Part shown: positions 36,277 to 45,146 of the stretch, piece by piece | Numbering within the stretch: the first letter of the stretch is position 1 | Layout of the letters: the number at the start of each line of letters is the position of its first letter | DNA from: Pseudovibrio axinellae | Lineage (GTDB): Bacteria; Pseudomonadota; Alphaproteobacteria; Rhizobiales; Stappiaceae | Assembly: GCF_900110875.1 (NCBI RefSeq) | Contig: NZ_FOFM01000001.1 | Location: 434,001-498,000 of the forward strand | Direction: 5' to 3' | Length of the DNA stretch: 64,000 nucleotides | The notes under the pieces: generated by a model | The model's database searches: none | What the model was told of the DNA's origin: nothing | Seen by the model: the letters and a program-made list of their open reading frames with translations, nothing else | Position numbers and translations under genes: made by a program

Positions 36277-38292
36277 TTACTCCGCCGGCGTCGGTGTTGC
36301 TGCAGTTACGCTGGCTGTTTTGCTCTTACGTTTGCGAGCAGATACAGGCGCACCAACACGCAAGCGACGGTCTAAGAGAGCAATAACACCGCCCAGAGAC
36401 ATAAACAACGTACCGATCCAGATCAGAGTGATCAATGGCTTAAAGTAGATGCGTGTGACGATACCGCCATTTGCATCGGTATCGCCTGTTGCAAAATACA
36501 CCTGCGAGAAGCCAAAGGTTGCGATAGACGTCTCACTCATCGGCATACCACTTGCCTTATAAGCGCGCTTGGACGGCTCCATGATATCGACAACGTTTCC
36601 GCCTTTGCGAAGAGTGTAACGAGAGACCAATTCTTCATAGTTCGGTCCGTTCTGTGTCCAGCTCTTCTCATAGGTTATGTGGTAGCCATTCTGCTCAAGC
36701 GTATCGCCGGGACGCATCACTTCAACACGTTCAGACTCAAAAGCCAGCGTCGTAACAATACCGAGGACGGTTACTCCAAGGCCAGCATGCCCTAATACAG
36801 AGGACCAGACCGTTGGCGCAAAGCCTTTGACACGTGCCAAGGACCGACCAAGGCTAACCTTGAAGAGCTGGGAGCGGTCAACGATTTCCCATAGGGATCC
36901 GAAGATTGCCCAGAACGCGAGGCCAAAGCCAAAGGCTGTCATGATACTTGTTGTGCTGACACCCATGAACCAGACCAACGCAACCGTCGCTAAAACCGAA
37001 AGAATGAAAGCAGTGGTCAGACGCTGACTCACACCCAATGCATCACCACGCTTCCACGCCAGGAGCTGGCCAAATGGCATCAAGATGAGCACAGGCACCA
37101 TGATCGGGCCAAATGTGAGGTTAAAGAAGGGGGCCCCAACTGAAATTTTGTCGCCAGAGAACGCTTCCAATACCAGCGGGTACAACGTGCCAACAAAAAC
37201 CGCTGCACATGCTGTGGTAAGGAACAGGTTATTGAGAACCAATGCGCCTTCGCGGCTGATTGGGGCGAACAGACCGCCCTGTCTTAGCAAAGGTGCCCGC
37301 CATGCAAACAGGGTCAACGATCCACCGACAAAGATCAGAAGGATCGCAAGGATAAACAGGCCGCGAGCGGGATCAACTGCGAATGCATGAACTGACGTTA
37401 AAACGCCAGAACGTACGAGGAAAGTACCCAATAGCGATAAAGAGAAGGTCAGGAGCGCGAGAAATACGGTCCAAACTTTCAATGCATCACGTCGTTCCAT
37501 CACGATCGCGGAATGCAGCAGCGCTGTACCGGTAAGCCAAGGCATGAAGGAGGCATTTTCAACTGGATCCCAGAACCACCAGCCGCCCCAACCCAGCTCG
37601 TAGTAAGCCCAGTAAGAGCCCATCGCGATACCAAGTGTGAGGAAGATCCAGCTTACAAGGATCCAGGGACGTACCCAGCGTGCCCAAGCAGCATCAAGTT
37701 TGCCGAGAATAAGTGCGGCTGCAGCAAATGCGAAAACGATAGAGAAACCAACATAACCGATATAGAGAATTGGCGGGTGTATCGCCAGTCCTACGTCCTG
37801 TAACATTGGGTTCAAGCCCGTGCCCTGTAACGGGGCTGGGCTGATACGCGTGAAGGGGTTGGATGCAACAATGACGAACAAAAGGAACGCGAATGATACC
37901 CAGCCCTGAGCGCCAAGTGTGGCTGCTCTTAAACGCTGAGGAATGTTGCGAGAAAACACTGCGACAAGCGCGCCAAACAGCACCAGAATAAGCACCCAAA
38001 GAAGGATGGAGCCTTCATGGTTACCCCAAACGCCTGAGATCTTATAGATCAAGGGTTTGTCACTATGTGAGTTTTGATAGGTGTTGAGCAGCGAGAAGTC
38101 TGAATTCAGATAAGCCCAGGTCAATGCGCCAAAAGAAACGCAGGTCAAAAGGAACATCAATACGGCAAGACCAGGTGCCATGCCCATCAGACGATGATCT
38201 GAATGAACTGCGCCCCACACCGGGAACACGGACTGAATTGCCGCGACTACCAGTGCCAAGATGAGCGCATAGTGGCCAATTTCAATTATCAT
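36277..38292 (-). CDS. ccmF: Cytochrome c heme lyase subunit CcmF (CycK)
   Basis: 671 residues, the usual CcmF size, with about 14 to 15 membrane helices. The periplasmic tryptophan-rich heme-handling motif is present as GWGGWWFWDPVENASFMPWL around residue 230. Conserved helix text such as NHEGSILLWVLIL and the large periplasmic loop before the last helix are typical. It takes heme from holo-CcmE and joins it to apocytochrome c. Sixty bases follow ccmE, and the stop is five bases before ccmH. Confidence 0.96.
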   Translation of the reverse strand: MIIEIGHYALILALVVAAIQSVFPVWGAVHSDHRLMGMAPGLAVLMFLLTCVSFGALTWAYLNSDFSLLNTYQNSHSDKPLIYKISGVWGNHEGSILLWVLILVLFGALVAVFSRNIPQRLRAATLGAQGWVSFAFLLFVIVASNPFTRISPAPLQGTGLNPMLQDVGLAIHPPILYIGYVGFSIVFAFAAAALILGKLDAAWARWVRPWILVSWIFLTLGIAMGSYWAYYELGWGGWWFWDPVENASFMPWLTGTALLHSAIVMERRDALKVWTVFLALLTFSLSLLGTFLVRSGVLTSVHAFAVDPARGLFILAILLIFVGGSLTLFAWRAPLLRQGGLFAPISREGALVLNNLFLTTACAAVFVGTLYPLVLEAFSGDKISVGAPFFNLTFGPIMVPVLILMPFGQLLAWKRGDALGVSQRLTTAFILSVLATVALVWFMGVSTTSIMTAFGFGLAFWAIFGSLWEIVDRSQLFKVSLGRSLARVKGFAPTVWSSVLGHAGLGVTVLGIVTTLAFESERVEVMRPGDTLEQNGYHITYEKSWTQNGPNYEELVSRYTLRKGGNVVDIMEPSKRAYKASGMPMSETSIATFGFSQVYFATGDTDANGGIVTRIYFKPLITLIWIGTLFMSLGGVIALLDRRLRVGAPVSARKRKSKTASVTAATPTPAE

Positions 38293-38352
38293 TGCGTTTT
38301 CCTACAGTCCATTTCAGGTGCTGTACTTCCGGAGGTTGCTGGCTGATTTTGA

Positions 38353-38823
38353 TTAGTTAACTTTGGACGTTTGTTCAGCTGCAGCCTGTTCCTCTTCCAT
38401 CCAATGGCCCTCATCCTTGAGTGACTCATAGACTTCTTTTGGCATATAGCTTTCATCGTGTTTAGCTAAAACAGTGTCTGCGTTAAAGACACCTTTTTCG
38501 TCCATGTACCCTTCAGCGATGATGCCCTGCCCTTCGCGGAACAAGTCTGGCAAAATGCCTTTGTAGGAAACTGGAACGGTTTCAGCCTGATCGGTTACAC
38601 GAAACAGAATAACGGAACCGGCACTTTTATCGACGGAGTTGTCTTCGACCAACCCACCAAGACGAATTCTCTGTCCAACGGCAACTTGCTGCTCTGCAAT
38701 ATCGCTTGGGCTTTGGAAATAAGTCACACTGCTGGAGAGCCCATAAAGAACCAAGCCGACTGCTGACCCCAGCACCAATCCTGCAAGACCAATAAGCCCG
38801 AGTCGTTTCTGTTTACGTGTCAT
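38353..38823 (-). CDS. ccmE: Cytochrome c maturation heme chaperone CcmE (CycJ)
   Basis: 156 residues. An N-terminal signal anchor (LGLIGLAGLVLGSAVGLVLY) is followed by the OB-fold heme-binding domain; the covalent heme ligand is the His of VLAKHDESYMP, with the conserved Tyr four residues later. It carries heme from CcmABCD to CcmF in the periplasm. The N-terminus MTRKQKRLGLIG is the standard family start. Member of the cycHJKL-type operon. Confidence 0.96.
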   Translation of the reverse strand: MTRKQKRLGLIGLAGLVLGSAVGLVLYGLSSSVTYFQSPSDIAEQQVAVGQRIRLGGLVEDNSVDKSAGSVILFRVTDQAETVPVSYKGILPDLFREGQGIIAEGYMDEKGVFNADTVLAKHDESYMPKEVYESLKDEGHWMEEEQAAAEQTSKVN

Positions 38824-38905
38824 TTTCGCCAGTTCCGTAGATACGCTTCCAACCTTTTTGTCCTGAAACAGCTTAGGTTGGAGCGCAGCACTTATGCTAT
38901 CTGCC

Positions 38906-40069
38906 TCATTCGGCAGGAGTTAATTTCAAACTTGCCGCCAGCTGATTGATCTGCTCAAGCGCAACAGCGTCGTCCTTCAGGTTTTCCTTGGCACGTGCAA
39001 CTGTCTTACTTGCTTCAGCCTGCTCGCCAAGAATAATCCGCGACTGGATCAATCTTGCCCACTCAGCTGCAGATCCACCTTCTTCAGTCAAACGTTCATC
39101 CAGCTGCAAAACCATCTGGTTGATCATGTCCTTGCGGTCATCCGCGTTCATTTGCGCGGCTGCATTGACATCATCAGCAGTTGGGCTTGCCAGCTGCGGA
39201 GCTGAAGCAGGCAGCTTTGAAGCATTGGAAGAGGCAACGGCACCTCTTGCGATCAACTCGTCACGCTGTGTTTTTGCAGCCTCAACCCAAGGCGCATTGG
39301 CATCTGCAACATTCAGCAGTGCATTCCATGCACCAAGCGCTTCGTTGATCTGGCCCTTTTGCCCCATGGCCATAGCCAGGTAGTAGTAAGGTTGAAGCAT
39401 TTCAGGCTGCGCGAGATTGACCCTGCGCAATACCTTTTCAATTTCTTCGCTGACCTGACCGTTATTGGCGAAAATGCTTGCTTCGGCCCAACCAACCTTC
39501 AAGTCGGTATTATCAGAAAACTGCTGTAGTGCATTTGCATAAGCGCTGCGGGCTTTTTCAAACTGGCCTGTGCGCATATAAACCGGTGCGATCACCGCCC
39601 AACCTTGGCCATCTTGAGGATTTTCCTTCAGATGGTCTTCTGTGCGTGCAATCAGCACTTCCAGATCCGCTTGCCCAGATTGTGCCGCCATGCGCTCTGC
39701 ACGCGGTTGATCCGGTATTTGCGGGGAGCCAACTTGCAAATACAGCCCAAGGGCCGCCAAAGGCATCAACACAATAGCTGAAAGCTGTACTACACGCAGA
39801 CGGACTTTCGAGGGAGCAGATGTTTGATCTCCCTCATTTTGCTTATGTGCTGCCAACAAACGGCGTGACACTTCAATTTTGGCGGCTTCTGCCATGTCCG
39901 GCGCGATGACACCGCGCTCAAGATCTTTTTGTATTTCTTCGAGCTGAGCGCGAAACACAGCTTCATCATTGCGTTCATCAGGGTGGACCTTAGGTGAACG
40001 GGCCAATGGAACGAGTACGGCCAATGCGACCGCCGCCGTCAAAATTGCGAGAACTAACCAGAATGTCAT
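38906..40069 (-). CDS. ccmI: Cytochrome c maturation protein CcmI (CycH)
   Basis: 387 residues. Two membrane helices bracket a cytoplasmic leucine-zipper-like loop (first at 1-23, second near 92-112), followed by a periplasmic TPR region (EDHLKENPQDGQGWAVIAPVY). It binds the C-termini of apocytochromes and presents them to the CcmF/CcmH ligation complex. First gene of the operon; 82 bases separate it from ccmE. Confidence 0.93.
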   Translation of the reverse strand: MTFWLVLAILTAAVALAVLVPLARSPKVHPDERNDEAVFRAQLEEIQKDLERGVIAPDMAEAAKIEVSRRLLAAHKQNEGDQTSAPSKVRLRVVQLSAIVLMPLAALGLYLQVGSPQIPDQPRAERMAAQSGQADLEVLIARTEDHLKENPQDGQGWAVIAPVYMRTGQFEKARSAYANALQQFSDNTDLKVGWAEASIFANNGQVSEEIEKVLRRVNLAQPEMLQPYYYLAMAMGQKGQINEALGAWNALLNVADANAPWVEAAKTQRDELIARGAVASSNASKLPASAPQLASPTADDVNAAAQMNADDRKDMINQMVLQLDERLTEEGGSAAEWARLIQSRIILGEQAEASKTVARAKENLKDDAVALEQINQLAASLKLTPAE

Positions 40070-40207
40070 AGTAGCTTGAATAGACAGGTTCTAATTGTGA
40101 AAGGCAACAGTTGCCCCCCTGCGACGGGCAGTCGCACGACCCATATACCCACAGAATACCTATGAAGTAGCACTTATTTTAAGAAAGACGTAGGCACTGC
40201 CATGGGG

Positions 40208-41674
40208 TTAGGCGGCATTCCTGAAATACATATTGTGCCTGCGGATGAGGTTGGCCGTATCTTCTGGTTCAAGTGAAATCTCACTCATGGAGATTAAACA
40301 GCTCAATTTCCTCGAAATTTCGCCATAATTGAGAGGGTTTTTTGCCTCAGCTTGCCCAAGTTGCGCCGGGGTTAGAAGCTTTTCAGAGTTGCGATCAATG
40401 AAACGTTCTACATGAATGCGCGTGGTATTTTGCAATTCATTCAGCCCCAGCACGCCAGCATATTGAGAGGCGAGCCTTGCCAGCTTTAATCCCCTCAAAC
40501 ATTTGTGATAGGCACGCTGAACCTGCTTTAACTGATCACTGCTTTGTAAAACCGCTGTATCGGGTTTGGTCTGTGAAGCGATTGCCTCTTCGAGCAACTT
40601 TGGGAGGTTGCGCATTTCATCACGGAGCAGATTACACAAACGATTCTTTAGCTGCATTGCGCGTTGGTGCCATTGCTCACAGGACGCCAACTCTTCTAAC
40701 TCATCAAGCTCAACGAAATGTATCAGGCTCGCGTTGACTGCTTCTGGCAGCCCGATCACAGCACCCTCTTCTCTTTTCCAGCCTTCCACCACCTGAACGC
40801 TCTGTTCAAGCGCGGATAATGCGTACTCTACAAAAGCGGCGTATGGGGTGTTTGCCACCTCTTTCAATTTTGGCGCTGCAGCTAGTGCTTGGGCAAGTCT
40901 TATCAGTTCTGTCGGGGCTTCTCCGAGCCGGACATACGATAGGGCGGCCAGATAATTGACCTCACCCGCGTGATGTTCAACATGCTTGCGCAAGCGCTCC
41001 AGACTCTCACCGTTTGACATGGACAAAATATCCTCTTCAAACGGCTTCGTACCTGACATCACCTCTTCCCAGGCTAACGCCCTATCAAGAATGACAAGAG
41101 CGTCGCACAGGAAGTCGAAATTAACGTGCCCACCAACTTTTCGTCTCAGCTTTGTCTTAATGTGGATGTCGTGGTCGGCGGCGGCCAGTGCTTTTTTGGC
41201 AGCAGCAACCAAACGCATGCGAAGACCATCTGCCACGGTGGAAAGCGCTTTTTGGATGGTTTCGTGGTTTGCTGGCAGGTCTTGCTGTTCACACCGCTGC
41301 TCTAAGGCAGCCAGCGCTTCATTGAACTCATCGCTCAACAACTCCTCACGCATGTAAGCCCAAAGAGTATCGATCACGGCTGGGTCAATTCGGCCTTGCT
41401 GCTGTACCTTGAGCGGAACCGGATTTAGGAATGGCTGAAGGGGGCTGAGAATTGCGCGTTTAAGCGGCATTTCCAGCGAGAGCTTTTGATCTGGAATAAA
41501 GGAAGCCTCACCAAGCAATCTGCGAATTGTGTGAACCATCAGCTCTGCGTTTGGAACAGGCTTGCCCGATTGCAGTGTATCTTCAACCGAGCGCTCCAGC
41601 ATACGCAGCGCAGTTGGAGATAAGGCGCCTAACACCTTTTCCATTTGCAGTGCTTTGTGGTTGATCTCGTGCAT
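40208..41674 (-). CDS. Unrecognised alpha-helical protein of 488 residues
   Basis: 488 residues from the ATG at 41674, which has AGAGAG six to seven bases upstream; a TTG at 41710 is in frame. I do not recognise the family. There is no signal peptide or membrane helix; predicted content is nearly all alpha-helix, rich in Leu, Ala and Glu, with regularly spaced LxxL-type segments (for example EELLSDEFNEALAALEQRCE) and a basic patch KTKLRRKVGG in the middle. Composition and codon use match the neighbours, so it looks like a resident gene. It lies upstream of ccmI on the same strand with a 138-base gap, so a shared transcript is possible but not shown. Confidence 0.75.
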   Translation of the reverse strand: MHEINHKALQMEKVLGALSPTALRMLERSVEDTLQSGKPVPNAELMVHTIRRLLGEASFIPDQKLSLEMPLKRAILSPLQPFLNPVPLKVQQQGRIDPAVIDTLWAYMREELLSDEFNEALAALEQRCEQQDLPANHETIQKALSTVADGLRMRLVAAAKKALAAADHDIHIKTKLRRKVGGHVNFDFLCDALVILDRALAWEEVMSGTKPFEEDILSMSNGESLERLRKHVEHHAGEVNYLAALSYVRLGEAPTELIRLAQALAAAPKLKEVANTPYAAFVEYALSALEQSVQVVEGWKREEGAVIGLPEAVNASLIHFVELDELEELASCEQWHQRAMQLKNRLCNLLRDEMRNLPKLLEEAIASQTKPDTAVLQSSDQLKQVQRAYHKCLRGLKLARLASQYAGVLGLNELQNTTRIHVERFIDRNSEKLLTPAQLGQAEAKNPLNYGEISRKLSCLISMSEISLEPEDTANLIRRHNMYFRNAA

Positions 41675-41880
41675 CCAAATCTCTCTGGTACTCAGCCTTA
41701 CACTGGTCAAGCCAGATCAGCTCAACCCTCAAAACGCGCAGTGAAACAAACTGCCCAAATTGTATTGGTGGATTGAAACTATCGATGGAATTGCTTAATC
41801 AAATCTTGATGAACGCGACATTCTATATGCGAAAAACGCGTTTCCTTCTGCAAAACCATCCAGAAGCGTGGGTCTTGGCC

Positions 41881-42339
41881 TTAGTTTAAGGCCGCCCAGC
41901 GCTGGCCCTCTTCACAGGCAGAGCCTTTTATCACCTGCGTTTTCTCATCATACCCGATGGTATGTTTGAAATCGCGGCAACGGCGGTCGTTAACATAATA
42001 AACCGGCCCAGACTTCACTGTTCCATGCGCACCAGAGAATCGGTTGCGCCAGACAACTTTGTTGCCTGCATCTGCCGCATTGAGGGCTTTGCTCTGTGCT
42101 TTGTAGACAGTATCCAGATCACTGCTGTTAAGCAGCTGCTTCAGTTCGCCAGCGGTCGCGCTGTCGATTGCCGCATGTGCAGCTGTATCTTGTTCGCTAT
42201 CAGAAGACCAAAACCCAAAAATCGAGGTTGAGGACGCCTCTGACGCCGCGCTGGTGCTTTGGTCAGATGTAGCACAGCTGACAAGGCTTCCAACAACAAC
42301 TGGCAGGATCAAGAATTTTTTCCAGTTTTGCACCAACAT
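41881..42339 (-). CDS. RT0821/Lpp0805-type surface lipoprotein
   Basis: 152 residues. The N-terminal LPVVVGSLVSCATSD is a lipobox signal (LVSC), so the mature protein is lipid-anchored. A Ser/Ala/Thr-rich spacer is followed by a C-terminal domain of about 60 residues with VVWRNRFSGAHGTVKSG, CRDFKHTIGY and GSACEEGQRW, the pattern of the RT0821/Lpp0805 (17-kDa surface antigen-like) family in Alphaproteobacteria, often paired with a cysteine bridge. Exact function is unknown; an envelope structural role is likely. Confidence 0.82.
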   Translation of the reverse strand: MLVQNWKKFLILPVVVGSLVSCATSDQSTSAASEASSTSIFGFWSSDSEQDTAAHAAIDSATAGELKQLLNSSDLDTVYKAQSKALNAADAGNKVVWRNRFSGAHGTVKSGPVYYVNDRRCRDFKHTIGYDEKTQVIKGSACEEGQRWAALN

Positions 42340-42537
42340 GCATCCTCATTGTCGCTTTTGCGACTTATCAGTTTTTTGGAACAGGTCACAGACCCGTCCC
42401 TGGGATCCCCCAGAGGTTTCAAACAAAAAGCAGCGCCATTAGCTTGAAAACCTAGTTATGGAGCAACCCCTCAAAACACAGTTACATTTACTATCAATAG
42501 TGTTTGAAACAGAAGCAACCCCTGCCCCAAAACACGT

Positions 42538-43953
42538 TTAGATCGCCAGCGAGGGCAAGAGGACGGTTGCTTTCAGTCCGCCCAGCTCGCTATCACCAAG
42601 TTCGAATGAACCACCGTAAATACCTGCTATGTCAACTATAATAGACAGTCCCAAACCAGTTCCCGGTACGGTTTCATCCAGTCTTTGACCTCTGCGCAGT
42701 GCACGTTTTTTCTCTTCATCACCCAGTCCAGGGCCATCATCTTCGATAATCAAACTTATAAGCGACGCAGAGGAACTGTTGTTTTTCAGCGTCACTGACA
42801 CTTTTTTATCACACCATTTGCAGGCGTTATCCAACAAATTACCCAGAATTTCTTCTAGGTCTTGCTGTTCACCACGGAACAACAGAGCATCATCCATCTC
42901 AACGGTAATTTCTGGTGCCTTTTCGCGATAGATCTTTTCCATTGCTCTTGCCATACGCGAGACAACAGGTGCTGCTTCGCATGACACACCAATCACACGG
43001 CGCTGCGCCGACATCCGCGCTTTTTCCAGATAATGCTGAACCTGCCCTCTCATTATATCGGCTTGTTCAGAAACCTTCAGTGCTAACGGCTCATCACTGC
43101 TGCGTGCCTCGTTTGTAATAACCGAAAGCGGCGTTTTCAAAGCATGGGCTAGGTTTCCGACCTGCGTTCTGGAGTGCTCTACCACTTCCCGGTTGGAGTG
43201 AATGAGCGCGTTCAGTTCCACAGCCAGTGGCTTCAACTCTTTTGGCAGCGCTTCCTGCACCTCTTCTTCTTTTCCTTGCCGAACGCGGCCAAGACTTTCT
43301 TGAAGCTCAGTGAGGGGCCTGAGACCAAAACGGACCTGAAGAAAGATAGCTGCCACGAGCCCAAGGCCAAGAATGCCCAGTGTGATGGCAGCCTGCCAAG
43401 CAAAGGATACTGTGCTTTCTCCAAGTTCCCTCGTGCTTCCTGCAACAGCAATTGTGACAGGCTGTTGCCCCCCGAACTGGATGCGCTTTTCTAGCAAACG
43501 TAGATTTCGACCTGCCGGACCGGTGATGTTACGCCGGTTTACCAAAACACCATTCAACGGTGGCAGGTGGAGTTTGTCTCCGAAAAGAGATTCGCTTTCA
43601 AACAGGACATTGCCATTACGTTGCACAGTCCAATACCAACCAGACAGCGGCATACTAAAACGCGGGTCGCCAATGCGCTGTAGGTTGGGTTTGTTTTCTT
43701 CACCGTCGCCCTCATTGGCAAGAAGGCTAACAATTGCTGTCATATGGACATCAAGACGCTCATCAAGCGCCTTTTCACCAGCCTCTCGGAAAAGGGCAAC
43801 CAAAATGGCGCCAGCAACCACGAGACTGACAAGTGCCCAAAGCCCCGCAACAAAGATCAGCCGCCATGCAAGGGATGCATGTTGCTGCTTTTTGACAAAA
43901 CGAATGGGGTTCCAGCTGCCGCCAACCGGTGAGGTGCTCTTGTTGTCAGACAT
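42538..43953 (-). CDS. FeuQ/PhoQ-type sensor histidine kinase
   Basis: 471 residues: helix at about 30-52, a periplasmic domain of about 125 residues including FSMPLSGWYWTVQ, a second helix (about 183-205), HAMP, then H-box NLAHALKTPLSVITNEA, N-box LGNLLDNACKWCDK, G1 IEDDGPGLG, G2 GTGLGLSIIVDI. The periplasmic GWYWTVQ segment and the regulator partner match the alphaproteobacterial FeuQ/PhoQ-like kinases. It overlaps the regulator by eight bases. With the PepSY-like gene upstream, the set resembles rhizobial feuNPQ; the identity is likely but not certain. Confidence 0.85.
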   Translation of the reverse strand: MSDNKSTSPVGGSWNPIRFVKKQQHASLAWRLIFVAGLWALVSLVVAGAILVALFREAGEKALDERLDVHMTAIVSLLANEGDGEENKPNLQRIGDPRFSMPLSGWYWTVQRNGNVLFESESLFGDKLHLPPLNGVLVNRRNITGPAGRNLRLLEKRIQFGGQQPVTIAVAGSTRELGESTVSFAWQAAITLGILGLGLVAAIFLQVRFGLRPLTELQESLGRVRQGKEEEVQEALPKELKPLAVELNALIHSNREVVEHSRTQVGNLAHALKTPLSVITNEARSSDEPLALKVSEQADIMRGQVQHYLEKARMSAQRRVIGVSCEAAPVVSRMARAMEKIYREKAPEITVEMDDALLFRGEQQDLEEILGNLLDNACKWCDKKVSVTLKNNSSSASLISLIIEDDGPGLGDEEKKRALRRGQRLDETVPGTGLGLSIIVDIAGIYGGSFELGDSELGGLKATVLLPSLAI

Positions 43954-44611
43954 CTTCTTCGTGCAGCCTGTAACCCAGTCCGCGTACAGTCTCGATTAAA
44001 GAGCTGCTAAACTTCTTCCGCAGCCTTCCAACAAACACCTCAATGGTATTGGAATCGCGATCAAAGTCCTGATCATACAAGTGCTCGACAAGTTCGGTTC
44101 TGGAAATAACCCTGCCCTTGTGATGCATTAAATAGGACAACAAGCGGAATTCATGAGAGGTGAGTTTTACGGACATGCCGCTTTTGGTGACTTTTCCGGC
44201 TTTGGTATCTAACACAATATCGCCGATGGAAATCTCATTTGAAGCCAGTCCCGCAGCGCGCCTCACCAAAGCTCTGACACGCGCCAATACTTCTTCCATA
44301 TGAAACGGCTTAGCAACGTAATCATCAGCGCCGGCATCGATGCCAGCTACTTTGTCACTCCAGCGATCACGGGCGGTCAGGATAAGAACAGGCATGGAAT
44401 GCCCTGCACGGCGCCAGCGTTCAAGAACGCTCAATCCATCCAGTTGCGGCAGGCCAAGGTCAAGAATAACGGCATCATAAGGTTCTGTATCACCGAGAAA
44501 ATGACCTTCCTCGCCATCAAACGCTTTGTCGACAACATAGCCTGCATCTTCCAATGCTTCGCAAAGCTGTCTGTTCAAATCATGATCATCCTCGACGACC
44601 AACATTCGCAT
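43946..44611 (-). CDS. FeuP/PhoP-type OmpR-family response regulator
   Basis: 221 residues. Receiver with acidic residues in VVEDDHDL, acceptor Asp in VILDLGLPQLDG, and Lys in VAKPFHME; winged-helix effector with EFRLLSYLMHHKG and VFVGRLRKKF. Length and text are typical of the PhoP/FeuP/QseB group. Partner of the kinase that follows with an eight-base overlap. In rhizobia FeuP controls envelope and osmotic genes; transfer of that role is inference. Confidence 0.9.
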   Translation of the reverse strand: MRMLVVEDDHDLNRQLCEALEDAGYVVDKAFDGEEGHFLGDTEPYDAVILDLGLPQLDGLSVLERWRRAGHSMPVLILTARDRWSDKVAGIDAGADDYVAKPFHMEEVLARVRALVRRAAGLASNEISIGDIVLDTKAGKVTKSGMSVKLTSHEFRLLSYLMHHKGRVISRTELVEHLYDQDFDRDSNTIEVFVGRLRKKFSSSLIETVRGLGYRLHEEDV

Positions 44612-44716
44612 ATGAAATATCCCACATCAAAATTTAGGCTTATATCGCCTCATATCGCGTTCAAATTTCGTTCAAAATCAGGCAAGAAAGCTCTTTCCAA
44701 AGGTCTTTCACCTATC

Positions 44717-45010
44717 TCACAGCCGACGACCAGTGCGCGCATCAAGTGTGACCCTCGAAACCTTGCCATTGTTCAGCACGGATAGCGTATAGACCAACCC
44801 ACCACCACGCTTACAAAGTTTGGCCGAAAGTATCTGTCCTTTGACGCGCAAAGAGCCAAGCGGACGGGCCTGGCCATTGGCAACAGCACTTCGTGTGGCA
44901 CTGGAGGACAAACAGGCAGCTTGTGCAGGCACTGACCATGCAAAAGCTGTTATCACCAGAGCCAATGCCATCAAGGAGCGAAGCAGGAGTTTGTGGAGTT
45001 GGTATTTCAT
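44717..45010 (-). CDS. Small periplasmic PepSY-like protein (FeuN-like)
   Basis: 97 residues. A signal peptide (LMALALVITAFAWSVPAQA) would leave a mature protein of about 65 residues beginning ACLSS. The remainder follows the PepSY pattern: VKGQILSAKLCKRGG, LVYTLSVLNNG, VTLDARTGRRL. It sits 105 bases upstream of the response regulator gene on the same strand. In Sinorhizobium a small periplasmic protein, FeuN, encoded at this place restrains the FeuQ kinase; a similar role is inferred from size, location and export signal. Confidence 0.8.
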   Translation of the reverse strand: MKYQLHKLLLRSLMALALVITAFAWSVPAQAACLSSSATRSAVANGQARPLGSLRVKGQILSAKLCKRGGGLVYTLSVLNNGKVSRVTLDARTGRRL

Positions 45011-45146
45011 AATGCGTTTTCTAACCGGAACGGGCTGAACCTTACATGAACGAGGTGTTATTTATTTCAAAACAAAGACCTAGCAGATTCTTTTAAAACT
45101 GAGGCGTTTCTTGACCTGCTTTACAGTATTCCAGCAAAAGCAATTA

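Noticed and set aside
40090-40140. Short inverted repeat TGCGAC/GTCGCA upstream of ccmI
   Set aside because: Only six base pairs and no T-run on either strand, so termination is not supported.
44300-44785. 161-codon plus-strand ORF
   Set aside because: Antisense to the response regulator and the PepSY-like gene; no family character.
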